Assembly (NCBI RefSeq): GCF_027244095.1
Contig: NC_069662.1
Coordinates: 142,432,294-142,496,293 of the forward strand
Direction of reading: 5' to 3'
Origin: Hemicordylus capensis
Taxonomy: Eukaryota > Chordata > Lepidosauria > Squamata > Cordylidae
Length of the DNA stretch: 64,000 nt
In this document: positions 29,930-42,414 of the stretch, piece after piece
Position numbering within the stretch: the stretch's first letter is position 1
Layout of the letters: each line of letters starts with the position of its first letter
Position numbers and translations under genes: made by a program
The notes under the pieces: model-generated
Databases searched by the model: none
What the model saw: only the letters and a program-made list of their open reading frames with translations
Told to the model about the DNA's origin: nothing

Positions 29930-32400
29930 GTATACGGGGGATTAAATGTCAGTTCTGAGAGCTGTGAGGTAGCAGTTGCTTCATTTGCTGCTTTGTTCTG
30001 CTCCCCAGAACATATATTCCCCAGCAACACATATTCCCCAGCAGTATCACTGTGTCTGAAAAGTATGGCAATCTTTTCTAGTGAAAGGCACTGCTAATTC
30101 ACAATCTTTGCTTTTGTGCCAGACAGTGTTACAAACCACCTACTTCTTTCACTAGCAATATATATCCATATAGCAGCATATTTCTTTGTGAGAAAAGCTT
30201 TAAGCTACCCTTACCATTCTGTGGTGTTGTTTAAAAAAAAAAAAAACATGTTTGGTAGAGTTATGTCTGCAATAAAGGTTTGACACAAAGAACTACAGGC
30301 CAGAGAACAATCTTCATTTGTCCTCTGAAGAAGATGTCTAGAGTACTTCCAGATGGCAGCTCCTTCAGTGACTCGAACACTATCGCAGGACATGCAACTA
30401 GAAGTTCCCCTCAATGAGACGGTCAGGCTATGGGTGGCTGTACCAGGAACCAGATTTGGACCTTGTTTTCCTCAGCCCAGAGTCTTTGAAGCAGGAATGG
30501 CATTAAGTTGTTCTGAGGCAAGACCAGGCCCCGGGCCTCTCCCAATGGTGTGCAGGCACAGGTGACCCTCAATAACATGTGGGTGGCCCCCATGGCTTAC
30601 TGGGTATGTGGGGGCAGCAGCTCCACCTCATTATCCCAACCCTTAGAGGGGGAGGCGGCCTTCAGCAGTGACACCAAGTCCTCCTGCTCACACCAGACAA
30701 TAGCTTTCTCCCAAAGGCCCCCTATGTTATCACAAGGCCTGAAGAGAAAATCCATTGGCTGATGGGAAGGGTGGAAAAAGAAGAGCTGCTACATGTGTCA
30801 CATATGGAGATAAGGAAATGGAGAGTTCTTGCCTGGCGATTTTCCTCATCCATGTTCCAAGTGCCCAAACCCCAAAATAAAACGTCCTCTCTTCAGAGAA
30901 CAATGTGAAACGTTTAAGCGCCAATAACCTGCCATTTTACCCTAGCTTTCCAGCTTTCCTGTTATCGCCCATCATCTGTGTTTTCAGTTGTCAGTCTGCT
31001 GTTTCCGATAACTGTGCTCTCTGGCCTTTTGCCTGCTAGCTGTTAAGAGATTAGGTTTTTTCTCTCCCTCTACCACTGTGATGATCCCCTGCTACTTCTA
31101 CCATTTGTAAATCAGTGAAGCAAGAAATTAAGCAGACATACCAGAAACACTGGCACTGGAATACCAATAATAGAGCAGCATAGACTGGCTTGCAATCTGG
31201 GAGACACTTTGCATTTTAAGAGCAAATGCACAGAACCTCCATTTTCCAAGACAGAAACTGCTGCTTTGTGTTCCAATTAGCCACACACAGAAGCATGCAG
31301 AAGCACTGGAATGGGGGGAAAGGTATTAAAGATCTATTTACCTATTTTCCAACCCTGAATGTTCACAAGTCATTTTAAGCAAACATATCCCAAAAAAGGA
31401 ACTTGGTTTGCTTCTCATCTTATTCAAGATGACAGTGTTTATGTTTTGGTTTTCAATTTTTAAGTGTTAGCTACTCCTAACCAGCAATTAATAGGACAAT
31501 TGTGAGCACTATACTAGTTGTAGACTGTTATGCCCCTTAAACAGTATGACTTTATTTTCTCCAACTATCGGTAAAGAGATCAGTAACGTTGATCTCACCA
31601 ACACAGAATAAGTTCTTACCCATGAATGCCCACTGATGCGGCAAACCCCATTAACAAACATGATCTGCCACATGTGCAGAAATCCCTTGTGTATGAATGA
31701 AAGAATAGCTCTCTAAATAGCCATTATGGCATAGACAGTTCATCAGCTATATCGTTCATCCTCATGTGATGAAGCACAGGGATTCCATTGGCCTTGAGGG
31801 ACATGAACCAATTATTAGAAATAAATATTCACTTTAAGAACCTTCGGCTAAGGACGGAGTTGCAGGGACAAAGATTCAATTACATTTCTTCCTCCTCTGA
31901 GGGGTACTTCCCACTGCGTGGACTAGCACACGACCAAACGTACTAAATGCACATATTTTCAGATGTACCTGCTTTTCACTGGTGTGCATGGTATGGTTAC
32001 TGGAAATGCATACACTTAACTCTTTCATGTGCACACCAGTCTGGGGAATATACCACACCAACAGTCACAGGTCCAATACTGAAACAGTGACTTGATCTTA
32101 AGCTCTTTTAGACTGCAATCCTAAGCATCCTTTCCTATAAGAAAGCCCCCCCCCCCGCCACTGAACACAATGGGACTTACTTTGTATATATACATAGGAT
32201 TGTGCTGTTAAAAGATAAAAGGGAAATTATGTGGAAGTACAATTTCTTAACTGGCTGGGCTATTGGTCTCACATGCATCTTACGTATTTCATGCTTTGGT
32301 GTTTTCGATTCTGAGTCTTGGAAAAATAAAAGAGAGGAAATAGTTTATTGTGTACAAAACAGTGTTGAAAAACAAGAATTGAGGATGCATATATTAGTAC
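29930..32400. other. Intergenic sequence, nothing recognised
   Basis: About 2.5 kb without a supported gene or repeat. Small homopolymer runs occur (A at about 30233, C at about 32147). Confidence 0.5.
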
Positions 32401-32406
32401 CCAATA

Positions 32407-32474
32407 TCATGTTACTACAACAAATGCTACCAGAACCTAATCATGTTACTACAACAAATGCTACCAGAACCTAA
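32407..32474 (+). repeat. Perfect 34-bp tandem duplication
   Basis: Two identical adjacent 34-bp units begin 'tcatgttactacaacaaatg' at 32407 and 32441. Perfect identity implies a recent event or a variable-number locus. Confidence 0.92.
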
Positions 32475-32492
32475 CATGCCACGCTGAGGTCA

Positions 32493-32814
32493 TAGGAACA
32501 TAGGAAGCTGTCTTATACCAAGTCACAACATTGGTCCATCTAGCTCAGTATTGTCTATAAAGGCAGGCAGTGCCTCTCCAAGGCTTCAGGCAGAAATCCC
32601 TCCCAAACCTATCTGGAGATGCCCGGGAGTGAACCAGGACCTTTTGCATGCAAGCAGATACTCTACCACTGAGCTATGCTCCCACCCACTAAGGGGAATA
32701 TCTTATGGCAGACAGTGCTCACCTGTAGTCACAAATCCAAATGCAAACCAGGGCAGGCCATGCTTAGTATAGGTGACAACTGGTGCTCATTACTGCAAGA
32801 CCAGCTCTCCTCCC
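32493..32814 (-). mobile_element. Composite SINE with both heads, good target duplication
   Basis: The minus-strand copy runs from 'taggaacataggaagctg' (3' end) through the tRNA-like unit (B-box complement 'gtgaaccaggacc', A-box complement 'ctctaccactgagctatgc') to the 5S-like head ('aaaccagggcaggccatgc') and 'gcaagaccagctctcc'. It is flanked by CTGAGGTCA (32484-32492) and CTGAGATCA (32815-32823), 8 of 9 matching, so the full 5' end of the family is captured here. Confidence 0.87.
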
Positions 32815-32823
32815 CTGAGATCA

Positions 32824-33590
32824 GCTTTTGGGATCATCATCGCTCATCTTCACACTGTGAGTGGGCCTTGAGCTGCCATTTTGAAATCACTGACTGGGAA
32901 CACTGGACCAAAACACAAGTCCAAAAACAGGAATCCTCACTAGGTGGCACACTGAGCTAATTAGGCTAATTTCTGGATTGCAAGTTAGTCCTTGACTGAG
33001 CAATATTTGTTTTAGTTACACAGGAGAAACAGAAAACTGACCTTTCCATCTTCATTAATAAGGAATGTTTGACTAATTTATTAGTGTGAAACTGAGAAGT
33101 TCCCAAGCATTAGTTGCAGCATTCAAGCTTTGCCAGTGCCATACCTGTTCCTTCACTCAATATTAATGAATCTACATAGACACAGGAAGTTCACCATCAA
33201 GTTACAGAAAGTTCTTTGAAGTCATTTGGTTTACTTTTATTCCCAAACGTGAATAAAGGGAATGGTGTAGGTGGGATTTCTGGACCCAACTCACTCTAGA
33301 CTGTTGGCAGAAATTAACATGAAAAGGAGTCTGTTTTCACTGTAGCAGTCTAACATAGCATTAAAAGTGTGAAAATTGTTAGAAAGAAGAATTCTAAAGC
33401 ATTGCTCTTAGCATGGCAGTAACCCCTGCTGGCCATTAGAAGCATGAGGAGTTATATTAATAGGTCTCTCTTGATCAGATGAGAGTCAGTTAGACTTGTT
33501 CAGTTGTTGCTGAAGGCTAGTGCCTGTTTTGGGCATTTCAGTGTCTCTCTATCAGTATATGATATTTTAGTTTCTTAAGAAATCTTATTC
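32824..33590. other. Intergenic sequence, nothing recognised
   Basis: No gene or clear repeat. Confidence 0.5.
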
Positions 33591-33594
33591 ATTC

Positions 33595-33690
33595 ATTCAT
33601 CTATCTATCTATCTAGCTAGCTCGCTATCCATTTATCATATTTGTATACTGCCTGATATATATATACATAATATCAGGCATACATAACCC

Positions 33691-33741
<51 letters not shown>
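33595..33741. repeat. Microsatellite cluster: (ATCT)n and (GT)n
   Basis: An ATTC/ATCT tract (33587-33625) and a long pure GT run (about 33691-33741) flank an inverted word 'cctgatatatatatacataatatcagg' region near 33651-33677. Confidence 0.9.
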
Positions 33742-33742
<1 letters not shown>

Positions 33743-33837
33743 AATAGAAAATAAAACACTTTCACAGAATAAAAACAATTTTAAAAATTCACAGAGTAAA
33801 AGAATAGAAGACTAAGGGGAAATATTTAGTTAATGTA

Positions 33838-35640
33838 GCTTGAGGATGTGGACAAGATCCTGGGCTTTGTGGGGGCAATATCGTGCTCTTTTGTCCCTTG
33901 CCCTTCATGGCTAATAAAATCTGCAAGGGAGGGTACAGGCAGATGCTTGGAGGCTATAATCAATGATTTATTGGTGGGGAAGAAACCACCATGCGTGATG
34001 GTGATGGTGATGGTGGGGAAGAAACCACCATGCGTGAGGTGATGTTAAGACCATTATTTAAAAAGCCCTCCCTTGATCCCTTCATCCCAGACAACTATAG
34101 ACCTGTTTCCCTTTTGGGGCAAAGTAATCAAGTGTGCAGTGATGTCCTGGCTGCAGAGGGTCTTAGATGATATGGATTATCGAGACCCCTTTCAATCTGG
34201 CTTCCATTCTGGATTTGGGACTGAAACTGCCTTGGTTGCTCTAGTGGATAACCTAAGCCGGGAGCTTGACAGGGGGAGTGTGTCCCTATTGGTTCTGCTA
34301 GACCTCTCAGCCGCATTCAATGCCATTGAATCCAGGTATTCTTCTGGATCGCCTCTCAAGTATAGGGACTGGAGATACTGCTTTGGAGTGGCTTTGGTCT
34401 TTTCTCAGGGGGAGGATCCAGAAGGTGGTGCTGAGGGACTACTGCTATTGTCCTTTGGGGTCTCGCAGAGTTTGATTTTGTCCCGCATGCTGTTTAACAT
34501 CTACATGAAACCTCTGGGAGAGGTCATCTGGGGACTTGAACTGAACTGAGTTGTCAGCAACATGCAGATGACACTCAGCTCTATCTCTCCTTGTCATCTG
34601 ATCCTAGGGAGGCAGTGGATGCCCTGAATTGGGGGCTGGAGACCATGATGGGTTGGATGTGGGCTAATAAACTGAGATTGAATCCAGGCAGGACAGAGCC
34701 TGAGGTGTTGTTGTTTAGTAGGAGAGCCAATCAGGACGAGGGGATTTGACCAGTTCTAGATGGGGTGGCACTCCCCTTGAAAGAGTAGCTGTGCAACTTG
34801 TGGATATTGCTAGACCCGGCTCTGCTTTTGGAAGCTCAGGTGGAGGTGGTGGCCAGGGGCGCCTTTGCACAGCTTCAGCTACTGTGCCAGCTGTGTTCCT
34901 TTCTCAGGAAGGCAGATCTGACCAGTTACCCATGCCTTAGTCATGTCATGGCTAGATTACTGTAAAACACTCTACATGGGGCTGCCCTTGAAGAATATCT
35001 GGAAACTGCAGCTAGTGGAAAATGCGGCAGCTAGAATTTTATCCAGAGCTGCCTGCTGGGGTCAAATTACACCCATTTTGAAAGAGCTAAATTGGCTGCC
35101 AATTTGTTTCTGGGTCCAATTCAAGGTGCTGGTTTTGACCTTTAAATCCCTTAACAGTTTGGGCCCTGGATACCTGAGGGACTGCCTGCTCCCAAGGGTT
35201 TCTGTCCACTTGACAAAGTCATCAGAGGGGGCTCGGGTCCATGTGCTGACAATAAGGGAGGCTTGGCTGTGGTGCACATGGGACAGGGTCTTCTTAGTCA
35301 TTGCCCCTAGACTTTGGAATGCTTTCCCGCTGGGCACTCAGTCTCCATTACAGTTTTTAGAAAGCATGTTAAATCAAGGCTTTTTTACCCAGGCTTTTAT
35401 ATGAGTGTTGTTTTTGTTGCTGCTGTATTTTATGGTCCTATTGTGTATGTTTTAAAAACTCTTAATTAGATTTGTATTTTTAAATTTCAATTTAATTTTT
35501 TTATCATGTAACTGTTTTATAGTCTGATATTGTCTTATATCTTATAGTCTTATATTAAATGTTTTATAAACTGCCTTGAGATTGCTTTAATAAAAGGTAG
35601 TATAAAGATTTAACAATGAAAGATAAATAAAATAAATATT
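33838..35640 (+). mobile_element. L2 LINE, reverse transcriptase to 3' end
   Basis: Two long frames remain, 34073-34549 and 34943-35404. The first holds 'DPFQSGFHSGFGTETALVAL', 'LLVLLDLSAAFNAI' and 'MLFNIYMKPLGEVI', fingers and palm of an L2-type reverse transcriptase. The YADDTQ box survives as HADDTQ in a shifted frame near 34565. The second has 'MSWLDYCKTLYMGLPLKN', 'LQLVENAAARIL' and 'LKELNWLPI', the L2 thumb and C-terminal region. The 3' end is 'aaactgccttgag' and an ATAAA tail. A local duplication of 'gaagaaaccaccatgcgtga' occurs at 33980-34040. It is inactive, with several frame changes. Confidence 0.87.
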
Positions 35641-35737
35641 ATAACCATCATCAAATATCTGATGGGATGTCATATAGGAGAAAGAGCAGACTTGTTCTCT
35701 CTGCTCCTGAGAGGAGGACTAGAAACAAATGTTTGGA

Positions 35738-35985
35738 ATTACTACTACTACTATGAATATTTATATACCACTTTTTGACAAAAGTTCTCAAAGTGATTTA
35801 CATAGAAAAATAGTAATAATTAAAGATGGTTCCATGTCCCCGAAGGGCTCACAATCTAAAAAACATAAGGTAGACACCAGCAACAGCCACTGGAGGGATG
35901 CTGTGCTGGGGCTGGATATGGCCAGTTGCTCTCCCCATACGAAATATAAGAGATCCACCACTTTAAATTTTTGCTAATTAGCAGG
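35738..35985 (-). mobile_element. SINE-like repeat with LINE-derived tail
   Basis: A reverse-strand copy of the family at 13367. It begins with the ACT-rich tail and 'tatataccactttttgac', then 'cccgaagggctcacaatc', 'gacaccagcaacagccac', and ends 'gctaattagcagg'. Confidence 0.7.
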
Positions 35986-35994
35986 GGTGGAATT

Positions 35995-36222
35995 ACAAGG
36001 AAGCAGTTTTAGGTTAGACATTAGGAAGAATTTTCTACCTGTGGGAGTTGTCAGTGGAACAGTCTGCCTCATACAATAGTGGGCTGTCCTTCCCTTGAGG
36101 TTTTCGAACAGAGGCTAGACAACCATCTCTCAGAGATGCTGTAAATTTCCTGCACTGAACAGGGGGGCGGACTAGAAGACCGCTGAGGTCCCTTCCAGCT
36201 CTAACATTCTATTGTTCTAAGT
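35995..36222 (+). mobile_element. CR1 LINE 3' end
   Basis: The typical CR1 ending: 'ttaggttagacattaggaag', 'ctagacaaccatctctcag' and 'ggcggactagaagacc', then 'ggtcccttccagctctaac' and the 8-bp-type terminal repeat 'attctattgttcta'. CR1 copies are almost always 5'-truncated like this. Confidence 0.85.
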
Positions 36223-36480
36223 TAGATTTTCAGATTTTCGCCTTGTTTTTTTTCTGTTCATATTTCACTCTTCCTCCAGGAACAGCACTACAGAGGGATT
36301 TAAAATAAGGTGGAGCTGCTCTGGACTGCTAAAATAATGCCCTGGATTATTACAGTGTACGGCTGCAACTTCTAAAGGACACAAAGAAGGAAGAATGGTT
36401 TTACTTGGTTGTGCCACTGTCTGCTGCTTAGCTTAGTCACCTGTCTCTAGCTTCAATCAAATGCTGTATGGGACCTCAGG

Positions 36481-36776
36481 AGAGGAGAGCTGGTCTTGTG
36501 TTAGCAAGCATTACGTGTCACCTTAGCTAAGCAGGGTCTGTCCTGGTTGCATATGGAAGAGAGAGAATGTTTGAGCTCTGTAAAATATTCCCCTCAGGGG
36601 ATGGAGCTGCTCTGGGAAGAGCAGAAGGTTCTAAGCTCCTTCCTTGGCATCTCTACGATAGGGCTGATATTCCTGCCTGCAACCTTGGAGAAGCCGCTGC
36701 CAATCTGGGTAAACAATACTGAGCTAGATAGACCAATAGTCTGATTCAGTATATGGCAGCTTCCTATGTTCCTATG
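36481..36776 (+). mobile_element. Composite SINE with 5S-like head
   Basis: 'agaggagagctggtcttgtg', 5S-like 'gctaagcagggtctgtcctg', 'ggggatggagctgctctggg', and Bov-B-like tail 'gagctagatagaccaatag' to 'cttcctatgttcctatg'. Confidence 0.83.
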
Positions 36777-39264
36777 ACCTTGGATAATGACAGCTAATGT
36801 TTCCAAGGCACTTCATAGATAGAAGAAGGCTCTGAAGAAGTAATGAGGTGAGCATGCCTAGAAGATGGGTAACATCTGCCAGATGGGGAGCAGATGTTCT
36901 CAATTTTGATGAAATTATTTTACTGTGAAGATCTAAAGGAGGCTGAACGTCTCTTCCCACTTTTTCCTCCTGCTGCAAAACCTGCGTTGCAATTCCTTTG
37001 GAGATCAGGTGCCATTCTTCAGAGCGCCTTATTTAGAAAACATCATCAGAAGTGCAAGCTATGCTCTCAGCAGCCTTTAGGTCAATCATGTGCTTGCTCT
37101 GAATACCGTGGATTTCTAAAATATCATTCTGCATGTTGATGAAGTTATTTTTAGATTCCCTCGGTGACTGCCGTTCAATAAATTAAAAGCAAGGAATCCA
37201 AGACATGTTATCTCGCCCCTCTTAATGCCTCCTGAATTAACTGGCAAATTGCTCTCTGCTGCAGAGCGGTTGCAAGCACAACCCATTCCAGTCCTCTTGA
37301 GTCAGGCAGAAGAGAATGGTGTGCACTTGGTTGGCTGCTTATCTTCAGAATGAGTTCTAGAATTAATACTTTCATGGTGGTGAGTGCTTCAACCCCTATT
37401 TAGATAGAATGTCCCCATGTTCAACAACCATGTAAGAAGGAAACAGGAGTGTGCTGATTAGTGCCACGGGCCAGTGCCAGTACATCCTCTGGCCATGTCC
37501 CCAAGATCCATATGTTCAGCATTTGTCTGAAACGAGCATTGCTGGAGAGGCCTCCTTCAAACAGTTTGGAACTCTTGAGTAGCCAGGATTCCAAATCACA
37601 TGGAGGAACCACCCACACATTCCGCTCTGCCCCTTTCAATCAAACGGCAGGTGTCCAGCAGACCTTTTGAAGTGTGGGGCTAACTGGTGTGTTCTCACTT
37701 CCCCTTCATATTGACTCAGGAACCCAGTGGGGGCAGGAGTGGTGGTAAATGAGCCACAGGTGCAGTTTGTTCCCATTCAGCTCTCACTGACCTGGCTGCT
37801 TCATTCTGCCTCACTTCCCCTGCGTCCATGTTAACCCCAGGTACATGGGCTGCTCATTCACCTGGGTTGTGGAACCGGGTAAATGAGCAGCCTGAATGGT
37901 TTTGACATAGCAAAGGTAATTTAGGCAAACAGTTGAGCATTCCTGGATCTCTGAGTGAGGTTTACCTCAGGCAGTATCTCTGGCTAAAAAGATTGTTCCA
38001 TAATACCGTAGATCAATCTGTTCAGTTCCACTGGGTCTTTTAATGTCTGTGTCGGCATATACCTGCTACTGCCCCCCCCACCCCGCCCACCGCCCCAAGA
38101 AGCACAAGGTAGACAGGAAGGACACTTTGTACTTCAAATGCCATGGCCAGGTGGCACAGGGAAGCAAATGCCAGTCTTGCTTTGGAAAATCCATGCAGTC
38201 TTTGAAACTGCAAGTGTACCACGTATCATGGAGACAGTGGGCTTGCATCTCAGGGCCTTCCAGATGATGCTTTTTCATGAGATTTGTACATTTGTCCCAG
38301 TGGGCTGGAGTCTCTCCATAGTAAATGGACCTTTTGCATGGCATTCTGATGGATTGAGATCACAGCCAAGAAAATAAACTTGGGTAACATCTAATATCAG
38401 TAATCCACACACACTTCCCAGCATAATGCAAGTGCCATATGCCTCACTAAAGCTAATTAAGCACAAGTATTAGTGCAGTAATTAAAGCTCATTACTCATG
38501 ACTGCAAGTTTGAACAGCACTGGGCCCAAGATCCCACTCTTCCCCACAGAGTGCCCAACAATATGGCTGTAGTAGTTTGCTGCTGATTTAAAATAGGAGG
38601 GCTTTTGTTTGGAATATAAAATGGCTCGATCCAGCATTATGTACATGATTTGCCCAGCTGCATGCATACTCCAGGAACTGGGCTCATGGAGCCAAAGCCT
38701 CAGTATGATCGATGACAATAGCTCAGCTTTCCCCTTTGCCCACCCTCCTCTTCCAGCATCTGTAGCAATCTGAGTTCTGGCATTGCTCCATGGCCAGTGT
38801 GCGATAGGCAAAAGGACTGGCAGAGAGCAGTGAGGTAGCGTCAAGAGTCACTGGGCCTGGAACTGAGAACCCACTTGTCCATGCGTGGCTGTCCCATGTC
38901 GTCAGGGCAGCCCTTCCATGAGGTGAAGTGAAGCGGCCACTTTAGGTAGCAAATTATTGGGGCATCATCCAAGTGTCGAGATGTGCTTCTGTACTCTGAT
39001 TGTAAAAAAAAGAAGAAGAGGGGAAGAAGGGGAGGAGGGTGCACACAAGGGGGTGGCATCTGGCACCATACAGCAGCTTGGTGTAGGACTGAACCAGAAC
39101 TGCTCACCTGAGAACATTCAGCTCAAATTTTGCAGGGAGCTAAAACTGGCTCCCTCAACTTACTTTTTCTTTCTGCTGCCACCACTTGTTTCACTGCTGG
39201 GTGATGTCTGGCAGCTGCCTCCCCCACCCCCCATTAGAGTGACACTATATCTTCATTTTTATTT
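36777..39264. other. Intergenic sequence; possible regulatory islands
   Basis: About 2.5 kb without a gene. 37130-37270 and 38430-38500 contain homeodomain-like TAATTA/ATTAA words and no visible repeats, so they could be conserved regulatory DNA. 37690-37900 has scraps resembling the inverted-repeat element at 42415. A C-rich run occurs at 38073. Confidence 0.4.
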
Positions 39265-39690
39265 ATTTATTCATTTATTTAATTTATTGTTAAATTTGTA
39301 TACCGCCTTTCATTAAAACAATCCCAAGGCGGTTCACATAGAAATTTTTTTAAAAGGCTATAAAAATTACACAATTAAAATATTAAGCTAACAAATAAAA
39401 ACAGAGATCTAACTAAGAAGATTTAAAAATACATGCATAAAATAACCATACAAAAGATAAAGAAGCAGCAGAGGAGACAATCACGTAAAAGCCTGGGTAA
39501 AAAGCCCAGTTTCCACATGCTTTCTAAAAGCCATGAGGGAGACTGAGGAGCGAATAGCTACCGAGAGAGCATTTCAGAGTCTGGGGGCGGCAACAGAGAA
39601 GGCCCCGTCCCTCATGCATGACAGCCGAGCTTCCCTCATTGTCGGCACCCAGAACAGAGCCCTCTCAGACGTTATAAGTGGAGGCTGTAC
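39265..39690 (-). mobile_element. L2 LINE 3' end
   Basis: On the + strand: 'ttgtataccgcctttc', 'ccaaggcggttcacatag', an AAAAT-rich UTR, then 'aaaagcctgggtaaaaagcc', 'ggcaacagagaaggccc' and 'catgacagccgagcttccc'. These are the complement of the L2 C-terminal coding region and 3' UTR, in the same layout as 43885-44300. Confidence 0.8.
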
Positions 39691-40005
39691 TTGAGTTCCA
39701 CCTCCGAAAATGAAGTGGAAGACCCACCTGGCACGTTAATCACTCTTTCCTCCTGGACACTTACACCCATCATCTGAAGAGGCAAAGGCTGTAAGTGTGA
39801 TGGGGGGCACTTCTGTGAGCAGGAGGCTTCGGTGTCCAAGCCTCCTGCTCACAGAAGCACCCTCCATCACGTTTACAGCTTTTGCCTCATCAGATGATGG
39901 CTGTAAACGTGATGGACCTGCCCAGAGGAGAGAGTGATTGACACTCCTGGTGGGATTTCCACCCCATTTTCAGAGGCGGTACTTGAGCACAGCCTCCATT
40001 TATAA
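39672..40005. mobile_element. Fold-back element of 334 bp
   Basis: The ends are TTATAAGTGGAGGCTGT and, complemented, TTATAAATGGAGGCTGT. The arms stay complementary through 'acttgag', 'gaaaatg' and 'gagcaggaggctt', to a centre near 39837 ('ggtgtccaagcc'). It sits at the broken edge of the L2 copy. The duplication is not clear unless TTATAA itself is the target. Confidence 0.65.
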
Positions 40006-40420
40006 ATTAGATTATAAACTTCAGATTATAAACCTGAATGAAGCATAGATAGCATGGCTCTAGGTGCTTTGGGAGGGGAACTGGCAGCCACCAAGAGAAG
40101 CACCACCACCACTGGAGGGGGGTTTGCCCCCCCCACCCCTGAAATTCAGCAATGTGTACTCCTCTCCAGTTCTGCCACCCTCAAATGGGGCAGAAAGACA
40201 GCGAGGGCTATTTTAGCTCAGCACTAATTTAGAGCATCTTCCTGGGAGAGAAATGGAACCAAATGGAGTTATTGCCACATAGGCTTGTTGGAAGAATCCA
40301 CAAAAAACAATGGATAAAGTAATGGCAAAAATATTATCCTGCCCCCAGTTACAAGGTAGTCAGTCATCAGTATTTTCCATGTCCTTAACATTCAGCTAAT
40401 CAGCAGCTTCAAACACTGAG
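40006..40420. other. Intergenic sequence, nothing recognised
   Basis: No gene. A G/C-rich run occurs at 40117-40137. Confidence 0.5.
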
Positions 40421-40730
40421 ACATAGGAACATAGGAAACTGCCATATACTGAGTCAGACCATTGGTCTATCTAGCTCAGTATTGTCTTCACAGACTGGCA
40501 GCAGCTTCTCCAAGGTGGCAGGCAGGAATCTCTCTCAGCCCTATCTTGGAGAAGCCAGGGAGGGAACTTGAAATCTTCTGCTCTTCCCAGAGTGGCTTCA
40601 TCCCCTGAGGGCAATATCTTGCAGTGCTCACACATCAAGTCTCCCATTCATATGCAACCAGGGTGGACCCTGCTTAGCTATGGGGACAAGTCATGCTTGC
40701 CACCACAAGACCAGCTCTCCTCTCCTGTTT
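40421..40730 (-). mobile_element. Composite SINE with 5S-like head
   Basis: Reverse-strand copy: 'acataggaacataggaaac', 'gaccattggtctatctagc', 'ctgccaccttggagaagc' complement, and head complement 'caaccagggtggaccctgc', ending 'caccacaagaccagctctcc'. Confidence 0.83.
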
Positions 40731-40734
40731 GTAT

Positions 40735-41878
40735 TAGAGGACAGAGAGACAAAAGGTCTGGGTAGTATGACTGATGGCACAATACTCAGCAAAATTGAAT
40801 TCACAATGCATTTTTTTTCTTCTGTTCAGTGTCACCAGCATGAAAATCCACAATTTCTGTTGTGCACATCTTCTTTATAAATCTAAGTGGCCATAAGAAC
40901 AACTTTTTCCCCCTATTAATCCATCCATAAGCCATAGCAGGAAGCTAGGTATGTCACCAACTTTGTTCTCTTCTGTGCATTCATGGGTCTATTATATTCC
41001 TGCTGTTTTTGTTTTTATTCCTCTTTGTATTCTATGGTCTCTGGACAGTCACTGCAATTAAAGAGGAAAGCTGAAGACACAAAATTGCCTGGAGGAGGAG
41101 AAAAAGTATTTTACAAGTAAAGGATTTATGGAAGCTGTGAGTAGATACATTTGATGTTTAAGTTTAGCAAATACTGTAAATCACAGCCCCTGCTTTGGAA
41201 TTGGTTCATTCATGCTGACTTGTATGTTAAAAGGCAGACATTATAATCATCCACTGAAACATGCAGATTGTGATTGGGGAACTTCTGCAATAAGAGGAGG
41301 CCAAGACATACATATTGCAAGGAGATTCATTAGATCAAAGGTATATAGTTGCAGGCTTAGAAGTGATCTGAAGAATATCTAGGCCAACTCTCTGTGCTTG
41401 GCCGGAACTATAGCCAGAAGCTGATGTCAGGTTCAGGGAGGGAAAAAGTAGAACAAATATTCAGAGCAGAACCCAAAAAATCAAACTAGAAGAAAGAAGA
41501 GCAGGAATTCTGCCAGGAGAGGCTAAAAGGTTTAAGGTTTGGGGTTTTTAAAAATCACAATGGCCAATGTAGAGAGCAAGGATGCATGGGTGCAGCGAGG
41601 GACCAGCCTAAGAGAACTTTTCAACTAACTGCACCAGTGTAGCGGGGAAGTGGCGATTTCTGATGCCCTCCCCTTTCCCAGGAAGCCCTCTGTGCCATGC
41701 GAACATATGTCCCTGAGGGTTGCACAGCCTTTAGAGGCATATCTGTGGTGTCACAGAGTGCTTGAGATGGAAGGTGAGATCGCCAAAAAATTCCACTTTC
41801 CCCGTTGCACCAGAGCAGTTAGTTGAGAGGTTCTCCTGCTGCACTGGTGCATCCTTGCTCTATAGGTCAGCTAGTATA
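40735..41878. other. Intergenic sequence, nothing recognised
   Basis: No gene. A loose inverted relation between 41590-41650 and 41810-41870 ('accagtgtagcgg' and 'tgcactggtgcatcc') suggests an old fold-back element. Confidence 0.45.
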
Positions 41879-41886
41879 GATTAATC

Positions 41887-42023
41887 TAGGGGTTCTCCAA
41901 CTTGGATCCCCAGATGTTGTTGGACTATAACTCTTATCCCTTCCAACACAATCGGCCATTGTGGCTGGGGATAATGGAGTTGTAGACCAACAAAATCTGG
42001 AGACCCCAGTTTGGAAACCCCCA
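41887..42023. mobile_element. hAT-type MITE
   Basis: The ends are TAGGGGTTCTCCAACTTGG and ...CCAGTTTGGAAACCCCCA. The flanks GATTAATC (41879-41886) and GATTAAGT (42024-42031) share six of eight bases. It belongs to the same family as the MITEs at 2274 and 55398. Confidence 0.7.
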
Positions 42024-42414
42024 GATTAAGTGGTTTGGAGTGATGCAGGTTGGGCTAGTATGAATTGTATGTAGAAGAAACCCCAAAAGCAAGCAGTGCA
42101 GAGCTCAGCTTAGCAAGGCAAATACCTATGATCATATCAGATACCTGAACTCCTAATCAGGATGTAAACAGACACAGTTAGAAGAATTTCAATGATCACA
42201 GCAACACTTTCCTCATTTCCTGGAAATCAGAGGAAATGCTAGAACTGTATCCGCATCGCAACTGGTGTGAAGAATGGAACCGTTCTGTAAAACAGTGTTG
42301 TGATTAAGAAATAATTTCCTGTTTGGACCAAGAGAGTGTGAGCTGTATGAATGCAGCTACTAGAATGCCTGTTTGTTGTACATGTTTGATGTCTGCAAAG
42401 GAAGTTGAGACAGT

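Noticed and set aside
33838-35640. Host reverse-transcriptase gene
   Set aside because: The frame is broken and the motifs and 3' end are those of an L2 LINE also found at 43885 and 60590.
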